Source of the DNA: Toxonevra muliebris
Lineage: Eukaryota > Arthropoda > Insecta > Diptera > Pallopteridae
Length of the DNA: 64,000 nucleotides
Direction of reading: 5' to 3'
NCBI GenBank assembly: GCA_963691655.1
Contig: OY829330.1
Coordinates: 18,222,182 to 18,286,181, forward strand
This document shows positions 1-14,431 of this stretch, in pieces. Made by a program: the position numbers and the translations under genes. Position 1 is the stretch's first letter. Each line of letters starts with the position of its first letter. The notes beneath the pieces were generated by a model. That model was not told where the DNA came from and ran no database searches. It saw only the letters and a list, made by a program, of their open reading frames with translations.

Positions 1-424
1 TTTTGTTCTTAGTATTAAGTTTTATGTCTATAAATTCAAATTTTTATTCAAATATTTCTATACTTTATTGTTGTACTTCAAAAGAAAAAGTTTCTTATTG
101 TATTAATATTATATCTAAATAAACACAAATATATTTTTGTTTGTTCCTTATGAAATGTAAAAAGCAAAAATATTGCTATGGAGCTGTAGACCTGTTTTTC
201 CAATTTTTTGATTTTTATATTCTCATATTTTTTATAAATATATTTGATAAAAAAAATTCCTGTTTATTATTGTAATAATTTAAAGATTTTTTTCAAATAG
301 TGTAAAAGAATTTACGAACAATTTTTACACGACTTCAAATAAAAAAAATAAAGTATGATGTGATAACATACTTTACGCTTTGTTGTTTACTTCATTACAA
401 AAGTTTTAATTTTTATGTTCCAAA
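1..424. repeat. Diverged dispersed repeat at the window edge
   Basis: AT-rich noncoding repeat. Part of it (about 150-345) resembles 28300-28560, sharing a stretch around GCTATGGAGCTGTAGACC and the later GACTTCAAA segment. Positions 350-530 resemble two separated blocks at 60415-60460 and 63086-63220, where another element is inserted. It is therefore a family with at least three copies here. The class is unknown and I see no coding capacity. Confidence 0.5.
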
Positions 425-520
425 ATGCGCAATCATGGAGTTTTTAAACTTTTCATTTTCTCTTTTCAATGCACATTCTTCGCTTTTTGCACGTCTATAT
501 TATTTTACAATTTCAATTTG

Positions 521-1002
521 GAAGAAATAAAATGTGCTGAAATAATAATGATACCTAAACCAAATAAACCTGAAAACTCAGTGCCCTCATATAGACCTAT
601 AAGTTTCCTGGAAATATTCTCTAAAATATTCAAAGTAGTAGATTGCACTGCCATATTTTTTTTGGACATTCAAGAAGAGTTCGAAAAAGTTTGGCTTCAA
701 GGGCTGTTAAACAAATTAAAAAATTTACTTCCAGCTCCATTTTATTTGGTCTTAAAGTCCTATCATTCTATGTCAAAGTAAATAATGAAACATCAGCCAA
801 ATGTCAAGTGAAAGCAGGAGTACCACAGGGCAGTGTTCTGGGTCCTGCTCTTTATTTGATTTTTACCTGCGACTTGCCTGAAACTGATGGCGTTACTATA
901 GCTACTTATCCAGACGATACTGCCATTTTAGCGTCAAGTTAGTCTCCTACAGAAGCTGCTAATCTAGTTCAGAAACAGCTCGACGACGTTCAACAATGGT
1001 TA
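521..1002 (+). pseudogene. Jockey-type LINE reverse transcriptase fragment, broken
   Basis: Remnant of a non-LTR retrotransposon reverse transcriptase. In one frame it reads IMIPKPNKP and SYRPISFLEIFSKIF, then jumps to FFLDIQEEFEKVW, so the stretch between the RPIS motif and the F-x-D-I-x-x-x-F motif is deleted. In the next frame it continues with AGVPQGSVLGPALYLIF and the catalytic block as YPDDTAILASS, where Jockey-clade enzymes normally have a small residue before DD. It then reads LVQKQLDDVQQWL after a stop. Both an internal deletion and frameshifts are present, so it is dead. The left edge coincides with the end of a repeat seen elsewhere in the window, which suggests a 5'-truncated insertion. 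Confidence 0.8.
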
Positions 1003-1215
1003 CTTCGTGGATGAGTGCTCGGCTGGAGTTCCATCTGCCTCAGGTTCGATTCCCAGATGGGGTTAAATTCTTAAAAAATTTCCAAATGGATTGTTCGAAT
1101 AAAATGGATCATTTCGGTGATTTAGTTCTTAAATACGTGACTCAAGTACCAGTTCAACTGGTTCTATTCTCAGGTAGAGAATTGAATGCACCAAAAAAAA
1201 AAAAAAAAACAAAAT
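1003..1215 (+). mobile_element. Possible tRNA-derived SINE-like insertion
   Basis: The reverse transcriptase reading stops abruptly at about 1002. The following sequence contains GGTTCGATTCC (1043-1053), a good match to an RNA polymerase III B box, flanked by the complementary CCATCTG and CAGATGG as in a T-arm-like stem. An A-run of about 17 bases lies at 1192-1210. An A-box-like segment precedes the B box but is closer than in an intact tRNA. The length and A-tail fit a SINE. The call is tentative because no second full copy is visible. Confidence 0.35.
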
Positions 1216-1715
1216 TATAGATTTCAGGTCGATATAAAGGAAATCCCAGATGGGGAAGAGAAAATTTGAATACAGGGTAGGAATCAGCGACCTTAAATTA
1301 TTCTTAAAATTCTACTAATACTCGACCCATTATAAACCAATCTAAAACCGAAAACTAAATAAATGTATCCTATTGTTTTATTTTGCACGATCCTTTACCT
1401 TTGCTACAAGAACAGGGTTTCCCCAAAATGCGTAACGTACCAGTAAGTTTTCACATGGCTATACCTGTGAAATTGTTAGTCATCGAAATAAAGTTTATGA
1501 ATAAGCAAAAAAAAAAACCATACACGATGGCGTTTTGGTTCATATGAAGAGTTTATATTTTTCATTAGTGGCAGTGCTTTTTCTCTGACTTGAAAACACT
1601 GTTTAGTCCCTCAGTAATATTTTTTCTCTTATTTTGTATGCATATTTTCGTTTGCTTAGTGTTTACTTCTGAAAATAACAATCACATTTGACTGGCACTA
1701 AAATTTGACTAAGTT

Positions 1716-2151
1716 TATGACAGTGTATTTTGTGATATAATATTTTCTTTTTTTTATGAAATTTTGACGGGAATGTCCAAAAATTTAGATGGTCGTATTC
1801 TTCTTATAATTGATGAAATTTAACGCGCTCTGTACGTAAAACTATTTAAGTTTTTGATGTGCTTCCGGATTAACATCAAGTAAAAAAACAGATATGAAAA
1901 ATTCTAAATTTTCAGAGGGAAATTTCATGCCAGGTGCCAAAAAAAAAATTACGCGCATTAATTTAAAAATTTCCTTTTTTCGATGCTTTTTGAAAACCAT
2001 GAAAGGTACAGATTTTTTCACATTGTTCAGTTTACACTGCCGCAATTCAAATGCTTCCTACAATTTTGAAATCAAAGGTTGTACAGAGCGCATAAAATTC
2101 ATCTATTTAAGTTAAAAAATGAAATTATTTGTTACAGAATACACTGTCATA
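1716..2151. mobile_element. MITE with imperfect terminal inverted repeats
   Basis: TATGACAGTGTATT (1716-1729) is the exact reverse complement of AATACACTGTCATA (2138-2151). Inside these, the CGCTCTGTAC that ends at 1835 pairs with GTACAGAGCG at 2081-2090. The left arm is longer (about 120 bp) than the right (about 70 bp), so an indel has occurred. The interior is A/T-rich and noncoding. The superfamily is not determined and no clear target duplication is seen. Confidence 0.65.
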
Positions 2152-2429
2152 CAATTGATCTGCTTTTGAGAGTCGTACTATGACTATAGCGGTCCTTTAG
2201 TTATTGGGAAACCTATCTTGGCCAAATGATGAACCCATTTTACAACACTTTTGTGTGTATTTATTCTTTATCTTGTCCGCCTTGGTATTTTGTACACTTT
2301 TGATGCTTTGTAGCAAGTAATTTGGCCCAGTTTCACTGCTTCAAGTGTAAGTTCAGAGGACGGTGCTGTATATTATTTGTTTTTTTGGCATGACAACCAC
2401 TTGCAAACTTGATATAGCTGTTGAAATAA

Positions 2430-3312
2430 AATAGCACGTAATTACCTAATTATGGTTGTTAATTACGGCATATAGCACGGAATTACCAAAGTTGGGATAT
2501 ATTGTGAACCTTTTTCCGTGCTATTTGATTCTACTGCAAGAGCCAATTAGAAAAATAAATTTAAATGAAAATACATTTACTTATCCACTTTCCTTCCAAT
2601 GTTGAAGTTGTATATCCGTAAATTTAATAAAATTCCAAAATATAAGTGATTTAGAAAGGAGACATTCTATAATTTTTAACCTAATTTTTGAAATATTTGC
2701 CAACTTTACAACTAAAAAATAACACTATGGTTGTCAATATGATATGACGGAATTAGATCCCAAGTATATTTATGACTCATATTATTTACCGGAATAAGAT
2801 TTTTACAACAAAACAAAATAATTAAGAGAATAACAAATCTAAATGTTATATATATTTGCTAATTCCGTGCTATGCACGCAATTAGATTCACGTGCAAAAG
2901 TAAATGCAGCTAATTCCGTGCCATTACTAAATGCAGATTTTAGCTTTTTTATGCTTCAAATTGAATTTAAATTCACAGAAATAGAAAAGTGACATCCAAT
3001 CTGGTCGAACTAGTAAAATAAAAATGGATTTATACTTACAAATAACTCTTAATAGTCTTATCCAAATTATGCTGCTTTATTACGCGAAACCAGAAAACTT
3101 TCGCACTATATTAGGATTTCTGGTAAACTAATAAACTAACGCAGATTTTTAAAAAACTAACGAGATTTAAGTAGAGTCAATACAGGAACATAATCTTTTA
3201 AGTATAGTAAAAAACCTCAAATAAAAATATTTTTGGAAAATATACGAAATTTCTTATTTTACTTCTTTTAGTTAAATAGCACGGAATTACCCACTGGCAC
3301 GGAATTAGCTGC
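2430..3312. repeat. Cluster of TAGCACGGAATTA motifs on both strands
   Basis: The 13-mer TAGCACGGAATTA, or a one-to-two base variant, recurs at 2432-2445, 2473-2487, 2514-2525 (minus), 2859-2872 (minus), 2909-2922 (minus), 3277-3292 and 3296-3309, with weaker forms near 2747 and 2877. The block at 2899-2925 is the inverted copy of 3294-3319. Such subterminal motif arrays are typical of nonautonomous DNA transposons whose transposase binds the repeats. No coding region and no certain ends are visible. Confidence 0.55.
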
Positions 3313-3319
3313 ACTTACC

Positions 3320-4224
3320 TTAATATGTTTATGAAAATATTCTCTATAAAGAAAGGTCAAAGCCACCTTATTTTAACCTTTTCTTAGATATTTGCTTTTG
3401 AACAACAGAAAATTTATTTATTTTCGCAATATCAACCATTTACCGTTATTTGTCAAATATTTGTTTTCGTTAACAATGATGAAAACTTTGAGATTGTTAA
3501 ATAATGTTTAAGCGCGGTTTTGTGTACCAATTTTTTTAATTTTTATTTTTCAGGTCAAATGAATCCCAACTATTTTACAATGTTTTTCTTCCGAAGATAG
3601 TTGGTTGTTTTATCTAACCGTTAATTGTGTAACTATAAAGAGATTTATATTATACAAAATTTCAACTTTTAACGTTTAAAATAAACTTAGGTTTTGACCT
3701 TCGGTGACCCTAAATACTTTTTGATTGGAAATATTGGCCTCAAAGACTATTTGTTGCTTTTTTCAACGGTAAATCCTATATAAAGGCATTACAGCAAAAA
3801 AAAAAGGAAAAAGGATTTTAGTTCAATTATATTTTATGGAAAATATTTTTTCCGAAGAATGTTTATAATTTTTGTCAACAATTGTACAAAGGAATTATTA
3901 AAAAAAGATTTTTTTTCAAGGGTTACTTTCTTAAAAAATCTTGGACCTAGGTAATTTTGACCTTCGGTGACCCCAACTACTTTTCGATGGGGAACATTTT
4001 TTACCAAGACAGGTTAGGTTTCACGTTCGTTTGCCCGGTATAGTCATATATCGAATAGAGGTTTCATATAACACCCCAAAGGGCGGGTAAGGGGTTTCTG
4101 TCTAAGTAATTTTTTCCTCCCTTACATAATAAACAACTTTCTCTTAGCTATGAGACATGTACAAAGTAAAATAAAAAAAAATTTATATTGGCCCCACGTA
4201 CATCAAAATTATGAGTTTTGGCCC
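3320..4224. repeat. Noncoding stretch with a duplicated segment
   Basis: No gene is seen. The phrase TTTTGACCTTCGGTGACCC occurs at about 3693 and again at about 3955, each followed by related sequence (AACTACTTTT or AATACTTTTT, then GATGG or GATTGG). This is a diverged duplication spaced about 260 bp apart. The rest is A/T-rich and not recognised. Confidence 0.45.
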
Positions 4225-4410
4225 CCATAGGAGGGATCGCAGACGTGATAGAGAAAATCTGAGTACAGAGTCAGAATCAGCAACGCCGATTACCCTTAAA
4301 AAGGTATCAATTCGACATTTGAAATTTACTGTTGCACTCTGTAAGGTTCAGTTGAGGCCCCCTTGAAACTTTTGACCAGGGCCCCTTGCTACGTTGTTAC
4401 ACCACTGTGA
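4225..4410. mobile_element. Transposon end resembling hAT-type termini
   Basis: Read on the minus strand, the segment starts CAGTGGTGTAACAACGTAGC followed by runs of GGGCCCC, a common style of hAT-like terminal repeat. The segment 4250-4300 resembles 1255-1310 (GAGAAAATTTGAATACAGGG versus GAGAAAATCTGAGTACAGAG), so the family is present at least twice. The opposite end was not located. Confidence 0.35.
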
Positions 4411-6514
4411 TCAACCCTTGGCTCAACTTCTCAAGAAACAAAGTTCCGCTGGTTTGAAAATTTACATATTTTAATACTATCATACTATTATATTTTAGTA
4501 AATTACACGAAAAAAAGAAAATAATGATGAAAATCTTAAATGATTTTTATGTACGCGCAAGCAAAAAAAAAAAAAAAAGTGAACGCTTAACTTCGGAGTG
4601 AAATGAACCAAGCCTTACCTTTTTCGCTTCGCTGTCATTCGTCGTTCACTGTGCGTTGCTTTGTATTTATGTTTGCTTATGTGTTCGTTCATATTTCTCA
4701 TGTTATTTTATTTCAATTGTTTGTGTTTTGTTTACAGATGAAAGTAAGCTACCCAGCTACAAAGCCAGCCACAGTTTCTGCTAACGTGCTCTCACTACCA
4801 TGGGCATGGGCATAGTACAGAAGCAAGGAGACAGAGGAAAGGTTTGCTGTTTACTGCCTCCAGTAAATTGTGGAAAAATGTAGTAATATTTTTAAAAGTT
4901 TTGCATTAATAGCTGAGTTTATTTAAAAAATATCATCCCCTTATTTTGGTTTTGACTACGTTCATGCTCACTACTGCATGCATACCCAACGGGAAAGAGA
5001 TGTGCATCAGAACACATTCCGATTTTGTATCTAAATCTGTTGTAGGACAATATTTTTATTTGAAATATAATGACCACCAAATGATCTGAAGTTTTCGTAC
5101 AAAGCTTTGCAAACAAAAAAATGTAGAAATTTGAAAGCAATAACATTTTTTCGATTGTCACAATAAGGCAAAAAAAGATCTTGATTAAAAAATCTGGGTA
5201 GTGAAACACTTTTTCTTAATCTTTCGCAACATAAAAATTCAGAAATTGCCCTTAAAATTTTTTCAAATGCAAAGTAAATCGATTGGAAATATATTCAGCC
5301 TTTACGGATTTACCTTAGACTTCGAAAATTGAAAGAAAAATTAAAAAACGGCGCGCGGTCAAAACATGATATGTAAGCGAGGTAGTTGTCCGTAATTGGT
5401 TTTTTGTTTATTTATTTTCTTCTGTGCTCTGAAATCAAGCCGACAATTTGCAGTTGGTGGATTTCTAAAATTTTGAGTACTTTTCTTTAAAAAAAAAATG
5501 TCGAAAATCGGATTGCGAAAAGTGTGGGCCTGGCATTACAGTCAAAACGTGATAAGTACGGCAAAGAATTCCATGCAAATGCATGTTTTTACTGGCCATA
5601 TCAAAAGTGAAATGGTCAAGTTATCTTTACGAATCATGAGATTTCCTTTAAAATCGCATTCAATCGTTAGGGCATATTTTACAATAAATGCATATTTTTG
5701 GGAAACTGTGCATATAAATGCAAGTTTTCACATATTTTTTTTTTTTTTTGATTCACATATTTTTAATTTTTTAATAATTTTCATAACTTTTTAGTGTGCT
5801 GCAAAAATAAATTTCAAGTTGACTAGCATTTAAAAAGCCAGGAACATAAAAAACAATACAGCCTTTGATTACTACCTCTACAACGGCAGGACTTAAACTA
5901 TTTTGCTTGGATTTATGCCAAGCTTTTATTTCAACAGGTATTCCATTGTATATTACAATCCACAATTAAGAAGTTTTTAAGAACCTATATTAATAAAATC
6001 ATTTCTCATGAAACGTCACTGCACAAAACTTATATCGACAAAATATATATTCGTTTATTAAAAGAAATCGAGTTCGCCTTAAAAACCATTTCTTATGGGT
6101 TTTCATAGATGATTGATGATTTTGACCAGGGACTGGAAATAATGATTATTTTAAAATATTTACATTTAAAAATCATAAAAGAACTGGTCATAGATATAGG
6201 TTTTAAGTACTTTTGTGATTCTTCCAGAGAGCTCTTTCGAAATACAAAAAAAGATCACTCATGTTAGTAATATCAACTAAAAAAAATTACCGTTTGCTAA
6301 ACTTAACTTTGAAGAGTTAATTAATTAAATAAAAGAAATAAAAACATGTTTTAATCAACACTTTTGCTATGCCAATCAATTTGTAGTTGCGGTGATTTTT
6401 AATTATATATAAAAAAATTATTGATGATTTTTATTTATATCTTTAAAAAATAAAATTCTTGAAAATTATTATAAGATTTTCACTGATTACACAGAGCAAA
6501 CAAATCTCCACTCA
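4411..6514. other. No gene recognised
   Basis: A/T-rich, with homopolymer A and T runs (for example an A-run near 4565-4578). Open frames here are short and of low complexity. I see nothing I can support as a gene or complete element. Confidence 0.5.
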
Positions 6515-7150
6515 TATGGAAGCGTTTTTGAGTTATAAGCTTTTGAAAAATTTTTTTAACCTTTCCAGAGGTAACACCACGCTTTTAAATATATATCGAG
6601 TTTAAATCACTAGATCATGTTAAATGAGACATCAAACTAACAGAAATTAAATTGCAGAATCATTTCTAATGCATTCATTACATTTCTTCAATACAATAAA
6701 ATCGAAAAAAACTGAAATTGAGAAAAAGGTGGATTTGGTTGAACTTTGATACTTCCACACAGTCGCTCATAACATTAGTCTTTATAAATAGATTTTCTTC
6801 CTACATCCCTTTTTCCTTTCATAAAAGTGTAAACTTTACGCACAAATTAAGAAACTGATCACATTTTTATGATTTCTATGTTCCCCAGGTGATTTAGTGA
6901 ATTTTCGACTTTAATTTTTACCAAAAACAAACATATTTTTTACATATTTCCATTAACTGCATCCCGAACTACTAAGACAATTGGAAAACAATGTGGTTAA
7001 AAGTTGTAGAAAATTTAATTTCTATTAATTTGATGTCTCATTTAACATGATCTAATGATTTAAACTCGATAGATATTTAAAAACGTGGGGTTTCCTCTAG
7101 AAAGGTTAAAAAAAAAATTTCAAAAGCTTATAACTCAAAAACGCTTCCAT
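6515..7150. mobile_element. Foldback-type element with 139-bp inverted arms
   Basis: The arm 6515-6653, beginning ATGGAAGCGTTTTTGAGTTA, is repeated as its reverse complement at 7012-7150. Both arms are 139 bp, with only scattered mismatches. The spacer of about 360 bp has no coding potential. The symmetry indicates a MITE or foldback element. I could not assign a target duplication. Confidence 0.75.
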
Positions 7151-8260
7151 AAAATTTTTAAGCGTGATCTTCTGGTTCAGCAGACCAATTTACAAAAGAA
7201 AATAATAACGGAAACTGCTTCACAAAATGGCTGTTGCATAGTGTAATTTTTATTTGCACACTTTGCCTTCATCTCCTACCCTTCCTCGTGAAAATGGTAT
7301 TTTATGTCCGCTTTTTCGATAAATGGCCGATAAAAAAATCGTTGAGAAAATATCATACTGACCATGTTGCAGAATTATGAAGGATCCTAGAACATTGGAA
7401 TGACCTACGAGGTACACAATTCCCAGAATAATACAAAACCGAGTTTTGCGCATTAGAACCAAGCCACCTACACTACGTAACTAAATAATGGAATCTTTTG
7501 TTGTTGTTCTTACGTTAGAAAAACAAATACCTGTACTACAGAACAGTGGTTCAATCCCATGTGGAGTCAGCAAACATTTTTTTGTTTTTTTAAGTTAAAA
7601 TTGCATTTTTAAGTTAGCTCTTTTTTAAATCCTAATATAAGCTTAATGAATCAACTTCTCAGTACCGTTCAAAAGATCAATAACGTTAACAAGAAAAAAA
7701 TTTCCATTTGATAGACATTAAAAAGTGCCCAAAATCGGTGATTTCATTAGAATAGAAAAATTCTGTTTCAAGATTACAGAAAATTACTACTCCGGCTCTT
7801 AGGTTGGGAAAAAATAAAGCACCAACTTTATATTATTTTTAATATATGAAACTATCAAAAACAAATAAGTGCTATATTTTCTAATGTAAAAATCTTATTA
7901 TGAATATTTCCGAGCCTTGAGGTAATCTCAGAAAAGTTGCTATTCCCAAGCACGCTCAAGAAAAAGTGCATAAATTTCCAGACATTTTTCTTATTTTCTT
8001 TAAATCCTGATGTGACCTGAAAAATGTAACAACTGGGTTGTAATCCATATACAAATATTCTTCAAAAATTTTTATCAATATGTATAAATAAAATTTATAA
8101 GCATTCAGTAATATTTACTTAAACTTGAAACAATTTTGTTCAATTCACTAAGCTCAGCCGCAGTCCAAAAGGTGCACATTCGAATGCGTAAGAAAATGGA
8201 AACACTTTCAATTTTGCAGTAGGATACTAACACACCAAGTAATGACAGCAGCATTCAATT
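7151..8260. other. No gene recognised
   Basis: A/T-rich intergenic DNA without recognisable coding or repeat structure. It separates the repeat-rich left end from the low-complexity region upstream of toy. Confidence 0.5.
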
Positions 8261-8263
8261 TTT

Positions 8264-8300
8264 ATACGCTATATATATTTATATATATATATATATATAA
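8264..8300. repeat. (TA)n microsatellite
   Basis: A run of alternating TA with short interruptions, followed by ACATACATACATTCATATG-like tetranucleotide repeats up to about 8355. It marks the left edge of the low-complexity region upstream of toy. Confidence 0.85.
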
Positions 8301-8379
8301 GAACATTTAATTACATACATACATTCATATGTATGCATTTACATACACATACGCACATAAGTGTTCATTTTAACAAACA

Positions 8380-11151
<2,772 letters not shown>

Positions 11152-11917
11152 TGAGTGTGTTTGTTAATTCAATGGGTCAAAAGTGCATGTTCATATCTAT
11201 GTATATTGTGACTTTTTGTTGTAGTGCAAATTTTGTGCATTCGCTCAAGTGATTTATAAGAAATGATGTCAAATTAATAACAAATCTCTGTTTCTTCGAT
11301 AATGCGACAATATTTTTTGTATAAAATAACGCAGCCCGGCTTCTAGTTTCTCATATCTAAAACTCCAACACAATGGATCGATCATCAGTCGGCAAAAATT
11401 TCTATTATTTCTTCTGCTGCATTCCTTCGCTAATATTCGAAATTCATAAGGAGCTATGATTCTACATATATTTCTGGGAAGTACCTTTACATCAGGTCTT
11501 ACATTTTTCCTTTCTCTCTCAATTTCTTTCAATTACAATTTTTCATTAAATTATAGCCCTACCGACTTTAAATAAATCGTTCAAAATATTAAATTTGTTC
11601 AACAGTAACATTTTTTACATAACTAAATTTTGTTTTAGCATATTGATTAATTCTGATTTTAACTAATAATTCACTACCGTGTTTTAAAAAATTCTAAACA
11701 TAACAATGTATACATTAGAAGGGATCGATTTGTATGGACGATTTTTAACCGTCATGAATTTTTTAAGAAGTCTTGAAAAGAGAACAGTTTTGGTATGGGT
11801 ACATATTTTCGCTTTCTCGATTGAAATGAATTGCAGTCATTGAAGTCAATTGAAGTCAATATGCATATGTGCCACTCTAGGTATATCTAATTTTTTTGAG
11901 TTTATAATATAATGTAA

Positions 11918-12248
11918 TAGGGCAATGCGCAGAAAATGAATCTATACTGTTTTTTGCGAGGAAATTTAATATTATTTGTAGTATCCTTCAATAAGCGACT
12001 GCAGTCTGTAAAAGTGAAGTCTCAATTGACTTCAAGACTTTAACCAAATTTGAAGTCATGACTGCGACTTCAATTATAATCTGAAGTCATGGCATTAATG
12101 TGACTTATTTATAGTGAAGTCACAGTTGACTGTTCCAAATGAATGGAACAATCATTGACGTGAAGAAGACTTCGTGACTTCATTTTTAAGGTCAGAATTT
12201 ATTCCAAATGACTTCAATGACTGCAGCATTCTTTTACAGCATTGCCTA
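11918..12248. mobile_element. MITE dense in TGAAGTCA/TGACTTCA motifs
   Basis: The short inverted ends GGGCAATGC (left, after TA at 11918) and GCATTGCC (right, before TA at 12247) bound about 330 bp. A TA target site would fit Tc1/mariner-type nonautonomous elements. Inside, TGAAGTC or GACTTCA occurs about ten times in both orientations. A few more copies of the motif lie just outside at 11838-11862, so the neighbouring sequence may be a second fragment of the same family. Confidence 0.5.
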
Positions 12249-12381
12249 ATATACATACTAACATATTTATAAATATATTAACATAGAAAATATCTATTCA
12301 TTAAATTGATAATATAAATATTCAAATGGACAATTTAATGATATTTCTATAAATTATTTTTATTTTATTATTATTTTTAAC

Positions 12382-12455
12382 ATAATTAAGCACGGCACAG
12401 TAATCTCGATTATCCGGGTTGGTCGGAGACGGAAGCATTCCGGTTAATTGAGGTA
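12382..12455 (+). mobile_element. Terminal repeat of a pogo/Tigger-like element (single end)
   Basis: CAGTAATCTCGATTATCCGG, followed by a second CGGTTAATTGAGG block, has the form of pogo/Tigger termini (CAG start, ATTATCCGG motif). No matching right end was found nearby, so it is a solo or truncated terminus. Confidence 0.4.
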
Positions 12456-12939
12456 CACATTTTTTTTTTTTAATTTTTAGATGAAATTTTATTTTGCCAG
12501 AAAACAGTGAATAATACACAAAAAAAGTACATGAAACAGCCAATATTAAAAAATATCAAAATTGACATTACAAAATGTAATTTTAACATTACTGAACTCA
12601 ACATGAAAAATGTATAAATGATGGAAAAACAATGTAATTTTGACATTAAAATGTAAAAGAGATACAGTTTTTTGATGTAATATTTATATTTAAAATGTCA
12701 AAATGATATGACAAAATGTAATATTAAAGCAAAATTAATGTAAAATTGATATGACAATAATGAATATGGGCGAATATTTCAAAACATTAATATCCTGTAC
12801 TTGAAAATGGAAAAATGGAAATTTTAAGATATTTAAATATTTTTTGTATTCCCTTAATTAATTAATAATGAACGTAATCCAACTTTCGGCGTTTTAATTT
12901 TTGAATTTCAGTTTTGAGTTTTTTTTTTCAAATCACGGG

Positions 12940-13120
12940 AATGACCGGCCTTGCACGGTAATGACAATAAGTGACCACGGCTACGCAACAGTCGGCTGTT
13001 CTCTTTCACATGACATCTATACCATCTGCGGCTCCTTTTCCGTAGCCAGCTTCAAAGTTCCAAGTAAAACTAACCAGGTTTGGTACAAAAAGATGTGCCA
13101 AGTAATGTTCATGTAAAGTT
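12940..13120 (-). pseudogene. Relic of transposase-like protein with GKGAADGI motif
   Basis: Minus-strand translation gives LVSFTWNFEAGYGKGAADGI, then a stop, then KRTADCCVAV. This matches the layout of the HGKG-x-x-DG-x-GG-x-x-KR segment seen intact in the larger relic at 37961-39895. That family of large proteins, probably transposase-derived, is scattered through insect, aphid and Hydra genomes. It is preserved only as a fragment with an internal stop, and the His of the motif reads Tyr here. Confidence 0.55.
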
Positions 13121-13409
13121 TTTAACGATTCAAACAAAAATCATTTCTGTTGTGTTTGCAACATTCTGTTATTGTTATCCTGATAATATTTGTTAATCAT
13201 ACTTTTATAGTAGTTTAAAAGTTAGTATTTTTCTTATTGGGGTATTATATACCCTTTTGTTCTTGCGCAGTGTATTCTTATAGCTTTGGAATATGATTAT
13301 AAGCACATATGATTTCAACTCGCATATTTTGAGATGATTTTACTATATTTTTCTTTACTGAATTCCGACAGGTATATAACCTGTTTGTTCATTGTTTAAA
13401 TTTGTTCTT

Positions 13410-13796
13410 TTAATTTTTGTATTGTATTTTTCTTGACTTGCTATTCTTTTTTAAGCGATTTTCATTTCTGCGGTTTTTATTATTAAATCGAATCAGTTTC
13501 AGTGCTAGTTCTTCATTGTTATGTGCAATATAATAAAAAATAAGCCGGGGACTTGGATGAACAATACCTTGAACTTGATTTAAGTGCCCTCCATGTATGG
13601 GAGATCTTGGTGGAGTGTTAATGGGAGACTCTGGTGGTGAACTTAAATTTAAATATTGTATTGTTGCCTCTTCAATAGCTTGTGTTTTTTTTATTCTACC
13701 AGTGATTTTTTTGTTTTGTTGCTGTGCATATTTTACAGGATCCTGGGTAATTTTGTAAAATGGGTTCTATCCGCCAATATTTATTTTATAAGGCAT
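13410..13796 (-). pseudogene. Unrecognised coding relic, proline-rich, with one internal stop
   Basis: A minus-strand frame opens with MPYKINIGG at 13796, meets one stop (13767-13769), then runs open for 118 codons to 13410. It includes DPVKYAQQQNKKITGRIKK, IEEATIQYLNLSSPPESP, a segment rich in Pro, Ser and Arg (PPESPINTPPRSP), HLNQVQGIVHPSPRL and a basic C-terminal end. Composition and motif order look protein-coding, unlike chance frames nearby. It probably belongs to the same transposon as the GKGAADGI relic downstream on this strand. I do not recognise the domain and assign no function. Confidence 0.45.
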
Positions 13797-14284
13797 GATT
13801 ATAACAGGTATAGCATTTTCATAATTGTTTTCTTAAGTTTTACTTTTATAAGCACAAATACAACATTAGACATACCACGTTAATGACATTTCAGCATTCA
13901 AGCTAAAATTTCATCAAAAAATTAGGAAAAATATTGATTTTTTTTTAACCGCATGGATGTAATAGGTATAGCAGAATAAAAATTGATCAAATTATCGAAC
14001 TATTTTCCATTCTTTAATGCCAAAAAGTACTAGGAAACTGAATATTAATGTTTTGAAATATTCACCCATATCTGATATTAAAAAATGTTAAATAAAACAC
14101 AGTAAGGAAGTTTCTTTTATTTTATATAATTTTATTTCAGTAATATTAACTAGTTATATTATATACAAACCTAAATTATAGTCGAAATGTCTCAATCTAA
14201 CAATGATAAACAAAATGGCCGCGGAGAAATTAATTATTACCACTTTGATAGATTATTTTATTTACTTTTATTACTTTTTGAACA

Positions 14285-14431
14285 GTTTTTTTATACTATT
14301 GTTGTGCGCCACCGCAAATAAATACCCCAGAAGAAATGCAAAACTATTTCGCAATTTTTTTTTTTTATACTGATATTGTGCGTCACTGCAACCACTCTCA
14401 CCCCGACGAGACGCAAAACTATTTCACAATT
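14285..14431. repeat. Diverged tandem duplication of about 75 bp
   Basis: Two units, 14285-14356 and 14362-14431, share TTTTTTATACT, TATTGTGCG, CACTGCA/CACCGCA and GCAAAACTATTTCRCAAT in the same order. This is a local duplication inside the degenerate transposon. Confidence 0.6.

Noticed and set aside
11269..11532. 87-codon minus-strand frame right after toy exon 1
   Set aside because: It reads like a possible protein (Arg-rich) but no domain is recognised, and position in the toy intron with no partner exon gives no support.
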